Assembly (NCBI RefSeq): GCF_000020505.1
Contig: NC_011027.1
Span: forward strand, 1,100,001-1,164,000
DNA: 64,000 nt
From: Chlorobaculum parvum NCIB 8327
Lineage (GTDB): Bacteria > Bacteroidota > Chlorobiia > Chlorobiales > Chlorobiaceae
Reading direction: 5' to 3'
Positions 54,381 through 63,399 of the stretch are shown in pieces. The notes below the pieces were generated by a model, which did not search any database, was not told the DNA's origin, and saw only the letters and a list, made by a program, of their open reading frames with translations. Position numbers and translations under genes: made by a program. Positions within the stretch are counted from its first letter, which is position 1; the number at the start of each line of letters is the position of its first letter.

Positions 54381-54862
54381 TGCGCTTCAACTGTCGATCC
54401 GCCGCGAAAAAACACGGCCAATTGCGCTTCGTGTTTCTGCCGATTTTGTGGATAGCGTTGATAATCGCCTGCCCGAAGTCGGCCTTCGCCAAAGACTACG
54501 CGCAGGCGAAAGTCGAAACGCTTGAGGTCACCTCGACCAATTACGCCGGGCAGCCGCTGTCGTATCCCCAATTGGGAATACCTGAGGTGACGGCGCTCGT
54601 TGTGCACATGCCGCCCGGCAGCTCGACCGGCTGGCACAAGCATCCGGTGCCGGTTTACGCCTACATGCTCGAAGGCGAATTGACGGTGCGGACGGAGAAT
54701 GGTGTCGAGAAGAAATTCGTGAAAGGGGAGCCGATCATCGAGGTACTGAACCTCATGCACAACGGCACCAACACCGGCAAGGGGACTGCGAGCCTCGTCG
54801 TGTTTTACACCGGATTTGAGGGCGTGCCGAATGTTATCAAGGCCGACTGTCCGAAGCCCTGA
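54377..54862 (+). CDS. Secreted cupin-domain protein
   Basis: 161 aa, ATG 54377 overlapping the previous stop (ATGA). A hydrophobic segment at residues 18-38 ends AFAK, a signal peptide. Cupin motif 1 is HMPPGSSTGWHKHPVPVYAYMLEGE (two His, one Glu) near 75-99 and motif 2 is PIIEVLNLMHNGTN near 118-130. Metal-binding but substrate unknown. It belongs to the same transcript as the exporter genes, which start 43 bp downstream. Confidence 0.8.
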   Translation: MMRFNCRSAAKKHGQLRFVFLPILWIALIIACPKSAFAKDYAQAKVETLEVTSTNYAGQPLSYPQLGIPEVTALVVHMPPGSSTGWHKHPVPVYAYMLEGELTVRTENGVEKKFVKGEPIIEVLNLMHNGTNTGKGTASLVVFYTGFEGVPNVIKADCPKP

Positions 54863-54904
54863 CTTTTCGTTAAAAACGATTGAAACCAGTAACGTTTGAT
54901 TGCC

Positions 54905-55828
54905 ATGAATCTTTTGTCCAGCAGATACGGAAAAGTGTTAACCGCCATTCTGGGCCTCGGTGTTTTTGCCCTGTCGGGATGTGGCAACAACGACCGCTCC
55001 GATGGCTACGGGAACTTCGAGGCGACCGAGATTGTCGTGTCGTCCGAAGCCTCCGGCAAGCTGATTCGCTACGATGTCGATGATGGCGTGCGGCTCGACA
55101 AGGGGCAGGTGGCCGCCGTGGTCGATACCACCCAGCTTGCGCTCGACCGCAGGCAGCTTCGGGCGCAGCTCAAGGCGCTGCTCGAACAAAAGCCGTCGGT
55201 CATCGCCGAAGCCAACGTCTATCGCCAGCAGCGTCGCAACATCCAGCGCGATCTCGACCGCTACACGCGGTTGGTCAAAGAGGGCGCTGTGTCGGTCAAA
55301 ACGCTCGAAAATGTTCAGGATCAGGCCCGCGTCATCGATCAGCAGATCAGTGCGGTCGATTCAAAAATTCCGACCATCAATTCACAGGCAAAAGCTCTCC
55401 GGGATCAGATCGGCAAGGTCGATGACCAGATTACGAAAGCTGTCGTGCGCAACCCGGCCAAAGGCGTCGTGCTGGCAAAATACGCCGAGCCGGGTGAAGT
55501 AGTGAGCTACGGAAAGCCGCTCTACCGGATTGCCGATACCGGTTCGATGTATCTTCGCGTGTGGATCTCCGAAACGCAGCTTTCGCAGGTCAAGATCGGC
55601 CAGAAGGTCGATGTGTTGATCGACGAAGAGAAGGCTGCGAGCAAGCATCTGACTGGCGTGATTACCTGGATTTCGTCGAAAGCCGAGTTCACGCCAAAGA
55701 TCATCCAGACCCGCGAAGACCGCGTCAACATGGTCTATGCGGTCAAGGTGCTGGTTGAAAATCCGGATGGCGTGCTGAAGATTGGCATGCCGGGCGAAAT
55801 CCGCTTCATCGCCAAAGACGGGAAATGA
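54905..55828 (+). CDS. HlyD/YbhG-like membrane fusion lipoprotein
   Basis: 307 aa from ATG 54905 (TTG three codons earlier possible). Lipobox FALSGCGN near residue 22-28. A biotinyl-like half (VVSSEASGKLIRYDVDDGVRL), a long alpha-helical hairpin (about 70-170), then the second lipoyl half with VLAKYAEPGEVVSYGKPLYRI and a beta-barrel domain. It bridges the inner and outer membranes for the ABC exporter encoded next. The stop overlaps the first ATPase ATG by 4 bp. This part of the operon resembles ybhGFSR. Confidence 0.85.
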   Translation: MNLLSSRYGKVLTAILGLGVFALSGCGNNDRSDGYGNFEATEIVVSSEASGKLIRYDVDDGVRLDKGQVAAVVDTTQLALDRRQLRAQLKALLEQKPSVIAEANVYRQQRRNIQRDLDRYTRLVKEGAVSVKTLENVQDQARVIDQQISAVDSKIPTINSQAKALRDQIGKVDDQITKAVVRNPAKGVVLAKYAEPGEVVSYGKPLYRIADTGSMYLRVWISETQLSQVKIGQKVDVLIDEEKAASKHLTGVITWISSKAEFTPKIIQTREDRVNMVYAVKVLVENPDGVLKIGMPGEIRFIAKDGK

Positions 55829-56766
55829 AGTCGGCGATCAAGACAGAGCGGCTTGGCAAGAAATTCGGCACCGTCGATGCGCTCCGCGAGGCAAGCCTGT
55901 CGGTGGCCGAAGCCGAGCTGTTCGGGCTGATCGGGGCTGACGGAGCGGGCAAAACCACGCTTCTGCGCATCCTCGCCACGCTGCTCGTGCCTGACGAAGG
56001 CAAGGCGACGATGCTCGGCCTTGATACGGTGGTTGGATACCGCGAAATCCGGACGCGCATAGGCTACATGCCGGGGCGATTTTCGCTCTATCAGGACCTC
56101 AGCGTCGAGGAGAATCTCAACTTTTTTGCCACTGTGTTCGGTGCGACCGTCGAGGAGAACTACGACCTCATCCGCGACATCTACGTGCAGCTCGAACCGT
56201 TCCGCACGCGCCGCGCCGGGCAGCTCTCTGGCGGTATGAAACAGAAGCTCGCGCTCTGCTGCGCTTTGGTGCACCGTCCTGAACTGCTGCTCCTCGACGA
56301 ACCGACCACCGGCGTTGACGCCGTCTCGCGCCAGGAGTTCTGGCAGATGCTCCAGCGCCTGAAATCGCAAGGAATTACGATACTCGTCTCGACGCCCTAC
56401 ATGGACGAAGCGGTGCTCTGCGACCGGGTGGCCTTCATGCAGGAGGGGCGAATCCTCGCCATCGACACGCCGCAGGGCATCACGAAGCTCTTCAAGCGCC
56501 CGCTCTTCGCCGTGCGCGCAAGTGACAAGCACAAGCTCATTGCCGAGTTGCGTGGCTACGAGCACGCCCGGTCGGCCTACGCCTTCGGCAGCTCGGTGCA
56601 TTTTACGGATGCGCGAGATGACGCAAACCCGTCCGAGCTGGCGACGTGGCTCCGCTCGCGGGGGTTCGACGACGCGACCGTCGAGCGAGTCGAACCGGGC
56701 ATCGAGGATACTTTCATGTCGCTGATGGAAGAATCTTCGACGGAAAAGGGGCATGGCAATGGCTGA
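55825..56766 (+). CDS. ABC exporter ATPase 1 (YbhF N-half-like)
   Basis: 313 aa, ATG overlapping the previous stop. Walker A GADGAGKTT (residues about 34-42) has Asp in place of Asn, as in YbhF. Signature LSGGMKQKLA and Walker B ELLLLDEPTTGVD follow. The second ATPase gene overlaps its end by 14 bp. In Escherichia coli the two ATPase halves are one protein (YbhF); here they are separate genes. The substrate is unknown. Confidence 0.85.
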   Translation: MKSAIKTERLGKKFGTVDALREASLSVAEAELFGLIGADGAGKTTLLRILATLLVPDEGKATMLGLDTVVGYREIRTRIGYMPGRFSLYQDLSVEENLNFFATVFGATVEENYDLIRDIYVQLEPFRTRRAGQLSGGMKQKLALCCALVHRPELLLLDEPTTGVDAVSRQEFWQMLQRLKSQGITILVSTPYMDEAVLCDRVAFMQEGRILAIDTPQGITKLFKRPLFAVRASDKHKLIAELRGYEHARSAYAFGSSVHFTDARDDANPSELATWLRSRGFDDATVERVEPGIEDTFMSLMEESSTEKGHGNG

Positions 56767-57514
56767 AGCGGTCATTCAGACAGAAAAGCTGACCCGCAAG
56801 TTCGGCAGCTTTACGGCGGTTGACGAACTTTCGTTCAGCGTGGCTGCTGGCGAAATCTTCGGCTTCCTTGGAGCCAACGGAGCAGGGAAGACCACCGCCA
56901 TGAAGATGCTCACCGGCCTGCTTGCTCCCACCTCCGGCAAGGCGACCGTGGCGGGCTTCGACGTCTATCGCCAGACCGAATCAATCCGCCGCAGCATCGG
57001 CTACATGAGCCAGCGCTTTTCGCTGTATGATGATTTGACTCCGCGTGAAAACATCCGCTTCTTCGGCGGCATCTACGGACTCGGTTCGTCGGAACTGCGC
57101 GAAAAAGGGGAGCGGCTGCTCGAATCGCTCGACCTGAAAGAGGCCGCCGACACGCGCCTGGTCGCGCTGCCGCTCGGCTGGAAGCAGAAGCTCGCCTTTT
57201 CGGTGGCGCTCCTGCACGAGCCGAAGCTCATCTTTCTCGACGAACCAACCGGCGGCGTCGATCCGGTCACGCGGCGGCGCTTCTGGGACATGATCTACGA
57301 AGCCGCCGACCGCGGCGTCACAGTCTTCGTCACCACGCACTACATGGACGAAGCCGAATACTGCGACCGCGTTTCCATCATGGTCGATGGCCGAATCGCC
57401 GCGCTCGACACGCCGGAGGAGTTGAAAAAGAGTTTCGGGGCCGAAACGATGAACGAGGTGTTCATCCAGCTTGCCCGACCGGCGAAGAGGGGGAGTAAAT
57501 CAATTGATAGTTGA
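56753..57514 (+). CDS. ABC exporter ATPase 2 (YbhF C-half-like)
   Basis: 253 aa. Walker A GANGAGKTT, an unusual signature LPLGWKQKLAFSVALL in which LPLGW replaces LSGGQ, and Walker B LIFLDEPTGGVD. The LPLGW form matches the second half of YbhF. Start is ATG 56753; ATG 56759 is equally possible. A 433-bp repeat-filled gap (57515-57947) separates it from the two permease genes that complete the system. Confidence 0.85.
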   Translation: MAMAEAVIQTEKLTRKFGSFTAVDELSFSVAAGEIFGFLGANGAGKTTAMKMLTGLLAPTSGKATVAGFDVYRQTESIRRSIGYMSQRFSLYDDLTPRENIRFFGGIYGLGSSELREKGERLLESLDLKEAADTRLVALPLGWKQKLAFSVALLHEPKLIFLDEPTGGVDPVTRRRFWDMIYEAADRGVTVFVTTHYMDEAEYCDRVSIMVDGRIAALDTPEELKKSFGAETMNEVFIQLARPAKRGSKSIDS

Positions 57515-57543
57515 TAATTGAAAAATCGGGATCGGGGAAGTTT

Positions 57544-57849
57544 TGTAGGGGCTGGCCTTGCGCCCGCCCTCCTACTTGAATGGTCGAAATCAACCGGAAT
57601 CAAGAAATTGGGCTAAAGCCCATGAAAATATGACCTTATTCCAACCCCGGCTTGAAAGCCGGGGCAACATGAATGTAAAAGTCTTGAATGTCCAGAGGGT
57701 TAAAACCCTCCTGAATGTAAGATCAGGTTAAGTGGTCTGTCAAGGAATCTCTCTTGTCCTGAATGGAGGGCAATTCAATCTTCAATTAATTGCCCCGGAC
57801 TTCAGTCCGGGGTTAATTGATAAGGCATAATAAATCAGGGCTTTAGCCC
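57544..57849. repeat. Second cluster of palindromic repeats inside the exporter operon
   Basis: Between ATPase 2 and the first permease lie GTAGGGGCTGG...CCGCCC (57544-57572), GGGCTAAAGCCC (57610-57621), CCCCGGCTTGAAAGCCGGGG (57645-57664), a GAGGGTTAAAACCCTC element (57686-57715), CCCCGGACTTCAGTCCGGGG (57793-57812) and GGGCTTTAGCCC (57838-57849). They repeat the types at 3165-3523. The region holds no gene. Confidence 0.75.
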
Positions 57850-57947
57850 AATTTCTTTTGATGATTGATTTCAATTTTTGGTCATCACAACAACATCTAT
57901 CAATTAGAAAGCAGCCCCAACATAGACTTATGAATGACAGATAAAGC

Positions 57948-59057
57948 ATGATGAAACGGTTCATCGCATTCATCAGGAAAGAATTCTACCACATCGTGCG
58001 TGACCGGCGGACGGCGGCAATTCTGTTCGGGATGCCGATTCTTCAGTTGCTGCTCTTCGGCTACGCGATCCGCAACGAGGTCTCGGAAGTCCGCACGGGC
58101 ATTCTCGATATGTCGCACGACACCGTCACCGAGGCGATTACCGACAAGCTGTTCTCGTCGGGCACCTTCATCTTTGCCGGTAACCTGCAGAGCGAGAAAG
58201 AGATAGCACCAGCTTTCGCGGCGGGGCAGATGAACGAGGTGGTGGTCTTCGAGCCGGACTTCGCCAGGCGGCTGCTAAAGGATGGCGTTGCGCAGATGCA
58301 GGTCGTCACGGACGGTTCCGATCCCAACGTGTCGCGCATCGTGACCGGCTACACGCAGGCGGTGGTGCGCGATTATCTTGCCGAACAGACGGACGGATCA
58401 GCCCGGCAGGCGGGCGTCGAGGCGGTGCCGCTGATGATGTTCAATCCATCGCTCAAGAGCGTCTATCTCTTCGTGCCGGGGCTGATGGCGATGATCCTGA
58501 TGCTCGTGTCGGCGCTCATGACCTCCATCAGTATCACGCGCGAAAAGGAGAGCGGCACGATGGAGCTGCTCTTGGTTTCCTCGCTGCGTCCGGTGCAGAT
58601 CATCGTCGGCAAGGTGGTGCCGTACCTGTTGCTCTCGTTCGTGAACGTCATCACCGTGGTGTCGCTGGCCTACTTTGTCTTCGGCGTGCCGTGCCGGGGC
58701 AACATCGCGCTGCTGCTGGTCGAGTCGCTGCTCTTCATCATGACCGCCCTCTCGCTCGGCATCATGATCTCCACTATAACCAATTCGCAGCAGGTGGCGA
58801 TGATGATTTCGCTCGCCGGTCTGCTCCTGCCGACGGTGCTGCTTTCGGGTTTCATCTTCCCGATTCACAGTATGCCGTGGCCGTTGCAGGCAATCAGCAA
58901 CATCATTCCCGCACGTTGGTATCTCGTTATCGTGCGCGGGATTATGCTCAAGGGCGCAGGCATCGCCGTGCTCTGGAAGGAGACCCTCATCCTGCTCGTC
59001 ATGACCGTGCTTTTCATGGCGGCCAGCGTTCGGAAATTCAGCGAGAGGTTGCAATGA
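57948..59057 (+). CDS. ABC-2 type permease 1 (YbhS-like)
   Basis: 369 aa, ATG 57948. One N-terminal membrane helix, a large extracytoplasmic loop (about 45-165), then five helices; TREKESGTMELLLVSSLRP (about 195-213) is the conserved cytosolic loop of ABC-2 exporters of this type. The gene overlaps the second permease by 4 bp (ATGA). It pairs with that permease and the two ATPases upstream across the repeat gap. Confidence 0.85.
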   Translation: MMKRFIAFIRKEFYHIVRDRRTAAILFGMPILQLLLFGYAIRNEVSEVRTGILDMSHDTVTEAITDKLFSSGTFIFAGNLQSEKEIAPAFAAGQMNEVVVFEPDFARRLLKDGVAQMQVVTDGSDPNVSRIVTGYTQAVVRDYLAEQTDGSARQAGVEAVPLMMFNPSLKSVYLFVPGLMAMILMLVSALMTSISITREKESGTMELLLVSSLRPVQIIVGKVVPYLLLSFVNVITVVSLAYFVFGVPCRGNIALLLVESLLFIMTALSLGIMISTITNSQQVAMMISLAGLLLPTVLLSGFIFPIHSMPWPLQAISNIIPARWYLVIVRGIMLKGAGIAVLWKETLILLVMTVLFMAASVRKFSERLQ

Positions 59058-60211
59058 AGGATCGTATCCAAAAGATAAAAGCATCACTCGCCGTCGTCGG
59101 CTATCTCCTGCAAAAGGAGTTTTTGCAGATTTTCCGCAACAAGGGGATGCTGCCGATCATGTTCGTCATGCCCTTCATCCAGCTCATCATCCTCTCCAAC
59201 GCGGCCACCTTCGACGTGCCTGAAGTGCCGTTCCATTTACAGGATTTCGACCGCACGGCGCTATCGGATCGGCTCGTCAAGCGTTTCACCTCAACGGGTT
59301 ATTTCAAGATGACAGGGGAGTCGTTCCGGCAGGGGAACGCCATCGGCGTGCTCACCGGTAACCGGGCGGACATGGTGCTGACGATTCCGAAGGATTTCGA
59401 GCAGGAGATGATGACCACCGGCCACGCGCAGGTTCAGCTCCTGATCGACGCCGAGGACGGCTTCACTGCGGGCGTGATTCAGGGCTACGCCAACGACATC
59501 GTGGTCGCCTTCAACCGCGACCTGCCGGAGCTGCTGCCGCAACTCGCCGGAACGCAGACCGTGCTGCCGGTGATCGATATCCGGCCCAGAGGCTGGTACA
59601 ATCCGGAGCTGGCCTACATCGACTACATGGTGCCGGGCGTGCTGGTGGTGCTGGTGACGCTGATCGGGCTGTTCCTGTCGGGCATGAACGTCGTGCGGGA
59701 AAAGGAGATCGGCACCATCGACCAGATCAACGTCACGCCGATCAGGCGCTGGCAGTTCATCACCGGCAAGCTGCTGCCGTTCTGGATCATCGGCCTCGGC
59801 GAGCTGACCGTTGGCCTCGTCATTGCCCGCGTCCTGTTCCACGTGCCAATGCTTGGGCATTATTACGTGATCTACCTCGTCGCGGCGATCTACCTGCTCG
59901 TGGTGCTCGGCATGGGGCTGTTGATTTCAACCGTCACCGAAAGCCAGCAGCAGGCGATGTTCATCGCCTGGTTTTTCATCGTGATTTTCGTCTTGCTCAG
60001 CGGCCTCTTCACGCCGATCCAGAGCATGCCTCACTGGGCCCAGAACCTCACCCTCGCCAACCCCGTCCGCCATTTCGTTGACATCATGCGAAGGGCAATG
60101 CTGAAAGGGTCGAATCTTGGCGATATTGCAAAGCCATTCGGAATTCTCGGAGCGGAGGCTGTGGTGATGCTGGCGCTGGCGGTGAACCGGTATCGGAAGA
60201 CTTCGGAGTGA
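59054..60211 (+). CDS. ABC-2 type permease 2 (YbhR-like)
   Basis: 385 aa from ATG 59054, inside the end of permease 1; longer frames overlap permease 1 and are not real. One N-terminal helix, a large loop, and five C-terminal helices with the conserved VREKEIGTIDQINVTPIRRW block. It completes the exporter: fusion lipoprotein, two ATPases and two permeases. After the stop the base composition changes sharply toward AT. Confidence 0.85.
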   Translation: MKDRIQKIKASLAVVGYLLQKEFLQIFRNKGMLPIMFVMPFIQLIILSNAATFDVPEVPFHLQDFDRTALSDRLVKRFTSTGYFKMTGESFRQGNAIGVLTGNRADMVLTIPKDFEQEMMTTGHAQVQLLIDAEDGFTAGVIQGYANDIVVAFNRDLPELLPQLAGTQTVLPVIDIRPRGWYNPELAYIDYMVPGVLVVLVTLIGLFLSGMNVVREKEIGTIDQINVTPIRRWQFITGKLLPFWIIGLGELTVGLVIARVLFHVPMLGHYYVIYLVAAIYLLVVLGMGLLISTVTESQQQAMFIAWFFIVIFVLLSGLFTPIQSMPHWAQNLTLANPVRHFVDIMRRAMLKGSNLGDIAKPFGILGAEAVVMLALAVNRYRKTSE

Positions 60212-60276
60212 GAGGGGGGGGGCTCCTGTGTGTTTTGAAGAATTAATAGATAATGTTCGAGGTAGGAGAAAAAAAG

Positions 60277-62580
60277 ATGTACGATTTCAAGACATTGTCT
60301 GCCTACGACTTTGAGTTGCTTGTTCGTGATCTTTTGCAAAAGAAACTTGGTATAGTACTCGAAAGCTTTAAGTCTGGGAGAGACGGTGGCGTTGATTTGC
60401 GCTATGCGCCCTCAGCTGATGATTCACTTGTAGTGCAATGCAAGCACTATGCAGAAACGGGATACTCCGGACTACTATTTGCCCTAAAAAAAGAGAATTC
60501 AAAGGTTAACCGACTTGCCCCCAATCGGTACTGTATTGCAACATCAGTTCCGCTCTCACCTGCTAACAAGCAAGAAATTCGCGCAATATTCGAACCACAC
60601 TGCAAAATCGACGAAGACATCTTGGGGCTTGAGGATCTTAACAACTTGCTCACTCTTTACCCGGACATTGAGCGAAACCATTACAAGCTGTGGCTGACCA
60701 GCACGACAGTTTTAGAGCGGATCGTTCACAGTGATGTATATAATCAAACAGTGTTACTCGTTGAGTCAATACAGCGAAAAGCTCGGCTCTATGTTCAAAA
60801 CAGTAGCTTTTTTGATGCCCTTAAACTGCTAAGAAGCTACAAGTATTGCATAATCTCAGGAAATCCCGGCATAGGAAAGACATTTTTAGCTGAAATGTTA
60901 CTCCTTGAACATATTTGCCAAGGTTTTGAGCCGGTTGTTGTAAGAAGCCATATTTCTGAGGCCTTTAAATTACTCAAGGCCAACACGAAACAGGTCTTCT
61001 ATTATGATGATTTCCTTGGTCAGACGGGATGGGAGGATAAGCTTGAGAAGAATGAAGAGCAGAGCATTTTAGATTTCGTTGCCTACGTTAGAAATCATGA
61101 GCACGCGGTTTTTATTTTAACGACTCGGGAGTATATTTTACAGCAGGCTCGAACTGTATACGAGAAACTTCATGCTGCGGATTTTGATCATGCTAAGTGC
61201 ATCATTGAACTTGGATCCTACACTCGCCGAAACAAGGCTCATATCCTCTTGAATCATGTGTTCTTTTCGGACTTGACGCCAGAGCATAAAAATGCGTTAG
61301 TACGAAAGAAGAGTCTATTGGCCATTGTTGATCACAGAAATTACTCGCCTCGAATAGTGGAATGGATGTCTGGAGTCCAGAACATCCGAGACTGCACTCC
61401 GGCTGAATATCCAAATGTCTTCATAAGCACACTAAATGACCCAGAGAATCTCTGGCGGCATGCCTACCGAAACCACCTTTCTCCAGCTGCACGCAGCATG
61501 CTACTTGTACTATACTCCTTCCAAGGGTCAGTTGACTTGGAGGATTTACGGGAAGCATTTGAAGCATTCAGGCGACTGGAAGCTCAGCAACTTAGCGCGA
61601 TGCGTGCTGCTAACGAGTTCACTACTGTACTTGATGAGCTAGAAGGATCATTAATTCGATGTGAACGTAATGCCTATAGTGTTGCTGTAGCTTTTCATGA
61701 TCCATCAGTGCGTGACTTTCTTGAGAAGCATATGTCGATTAACTCTGATCAAGCTCTGATACTATGTGATAGTCTTGTTTTCTATGATCAATTCCGGGGA
61801 GTATTCACCCCACATGCGACACTATATCAACGAAATCCTACGCGAATTGGTGAAGGATTAGAACAGAGCGCAATTTTATCGGCAGCGCTTCGTACAGTAA
61901 CGCGTGCGGCTAAAAAACCTATTTTACGCATCAATTGGGATGGAGCTGCAAGAGTCTCTAATTTAATCTGTACAAGCTTAGAGCAAAATATCGTTCATGC
62001 GATACGCATGTCAAATGATCTACCAAGCTTAGAGCGCGCTTCTTTCATAGTTCAAGTGCTGATGCACGAAGAAAAGAGAATAATAACGGGAAATGTTAAT
62101 CTTTCTGATTTACCTCAAGTTATTTCAGCTGCTAAGTCAGTCCCTGAAATTTCTGATGCTTGTGAGCGATTGATTGAGTTGGCCACTCGACTCTATGAAA
62201 ATACCGATGACTACGAGGAGCTTAAACAATATATAGCTCTTAAGGACTTCGTTGAGGCGGCGCCTAATGCAATTGAAGACGACAAAATTCAGGTGGTTAG
62301 AACACGTCTTATAGAGGAAGGATACGACATCTTTTATTTTGATATTAGCCGAGCTGATGACGAAAATGAACTGGATGAACTTGACAATACAGCAGCTGCT
62401 TTTGAACTGACTTTTGATGTGTCTTTGGACAGCATTCATGAGCGAATTGAAGAGGCCAAAGAGGAATTACTAACACGCATTGAGGAACCTCCTAACGACT
62501 GGCTTGACGATGAACCAAGGCAAACGCGAGACGCTGATGACACCGAAATAGTAGAGATGTTCGGATGCTTGTCGGAATGA
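60277..62580 (+). CDS. Mrr-type nuclease plus STAND NTPase, candidate anti-phage protein
   Basis: 767 aa from ATG 60277, chosen because AGGAG lies eight bases before it (ATG 60253 has none). Residues 1-110 form an Mrr_cat-like PD-(D/E)xK domain with GRDGGVDL (Asp40) and VVQCKH (Gln54, Lys56). Residues 185 on form a STAND-type NTPase: Walker A GNPGIGKT (195-202), VFYYDDFLG (Asp244, Asp245) and VFILTTREY. The C-terminal 350 residues are helical and of unknown fold, probably the sensor. It is AT-rich against its neighbours. Such architectures act in AVAST-type immunity. Confidence 0.75.
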   Translation: MYDFKTLSAYDFELLVRDLLQKKLGIVLESFKSGRDGGVDLRYAPSADDSLVVQCKHYAETGYSGLLFALKKENSKVNRLAPNRYCIATSVPLSPANKQEIRAIFEPHCKIDEDILGLEDLNNLLTLYPDIERNHYKLWLTSTTVLERIVHSDVYNQTVLLVESIQRKARLYVQNSSFFDALKLLRSYKYCIISGNPGIGKTFLAEMLLLEHICQGFEPVVVRSHISEAFKLLKANTKQVFYYDDFLGQTGWEDKLEKNEEQSILDFVAYVRNHEHAVFILTTREYILQQARTVYEKLHAADFDHAKCIIELGSYTRRNKAHILLNHVFFSDLTPEHKNALVRKKSLLAIVDHRNYSPRIVEWMSGVQNIRDCTPAEYPNVFISTLNDPENLWRHAYRNHLSPAARSMLLVLYSFQGSVDLEDLREAFEAFRRLEAQQLSAMRAANEFTTVLDELEGSLIRCERNAYSVAVAFHDPSVRDFLEKHMSINSDQALILCDSLVFYDQFRGVFTPHATLYQRNPTRIGEGLEQSAILSAALRTVTRAAKKPILRINWDGAARVSNLICTSLEQNIVHAIRMSNDLPSLERASFIVQVLMHEEKRIITGNVNLSDLPQVISAAKSVPEISDACERLIELATRLYENTDDYEELKQYIALKDFVEAAPNAIEDDKIQVVRTRLIEEGYDIFYFDISRADDENELDELDNTAAAFELTFDVSLDSIHERIEEAKEELLTRIEEPPNDWLDDEPRQTRDADDTEIVEMFGCLSE

Positions 62581-62587
62581 GATACTG

Positions 62588-63074
62588 TTGAATAAAATTT
62601 TCCTCGCCTCATCATCCGAAATGCGCGAAGATCGCGACGCCTTCGACCTTTATTTCCGGCAACAAAACGACCGGTTGCGAAAAGTGGGCCTCTATCTGGA
62701 AATTGTCCGCTGGGAGAACTTCCTCGACGCGATGTCCAGCACCCGGATGCAGAACGAATACAACGAAGCAATCCGCAATTGCGACCTCTTCGTCAGCCTC
62801 TTCAAAACCAAAACCGGCAAATACACCGAAGAAGAGTTCGACGTCGCTCACCAAACCTTCAAAGACACCGGCAAACCGCTGATCTACACCTGGTTCAAAG
62901 ACGCTTACGTTTCCAACCAGCTCACTCAATATTGACGATCTGATCTCTCTGACAAGTTTCCAGAAAAAGCTCGGCGACCTCGGCCACTACCACACCGAGT
63001 ACAAATCCATCGAAGACCTGCAAAAGCAATTCCGCGACCAGCTCGACAAACTCCGTGACGAAGGGAAGCTTTGA
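62588..63074 (+). pseudogene. TIR-like (SEFIR/DUF4062-type) protein gene with a frameshift
   Basis: From TTG 62588, 8 bp after the STAND gene stop, the frame reads a TIR-like domain: KIFLASSSEMREDRDAF (3-19), RWENFLDAMSSTR (41-53), CDLFVSLFKTKTGKYTEEEF (65-84, catalytic-type Glu), GKPLIYTWFKDA. It meets TGA at 62933. One extra C near 62919 explains this: in the next frame it goes on SLNIDDLISLTSFQKKLGDL, then LGHYHTEYKSIEDL, to TGA 63072, which is the usual end of such domains. Full size would be 161 aa. It may be a real inactivation, a sequencing error or programmed shift. Confidence 0.7.
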
Positions 63075-63094
63075 CAACAGAACAGAAGATGTAC

Positions 63095-63130
63095 TGGATT
63101 GCCACGTCGCCGTGCTTTTCGCAATGACAA
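63095..63130 (-). repeat. Dispersed TCATTGCGAAaAGC repeat, copy 2
   Basis: Reversed, it reads TGTCATTGCGAAAAGCACGG and is related to the copy at 53392-53434. It lies in the gap 63075-63399, which otherwise holds only AT-rich sequence with no gene seen. Confidence 0.65.
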
Positions 63131-63399
63131 AGATGTATCAGCATAGGGGGATGGCACATTCTTGATACCCACAGTTATTTCAATATCCATAACTTTACAT
63201 AATTTATATTATACAACAATAACAAGTTCCAGCGGGAACTGGCTGATGGAACATGATCATGAGAGTTGTTCATAGCCTATCAAAACATCATCCATGGTTT
63301 GTGAAACTTCACTGTGGAGTCCTAAGTTGTGCAATATAGAATCTGATTTGTGGAACTCGCTTCCAATAGATTTTCGATAGTAATTCTTATGCAGTAAAC

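Noticed and set aside
58691-59053. Long N-terminal extension of the second ABC-2 permease
   Set aside because: It overlaps the end of the first permease in another frame and has no membrane or domain pattern; the ATG at 59054 gives the normal protein.
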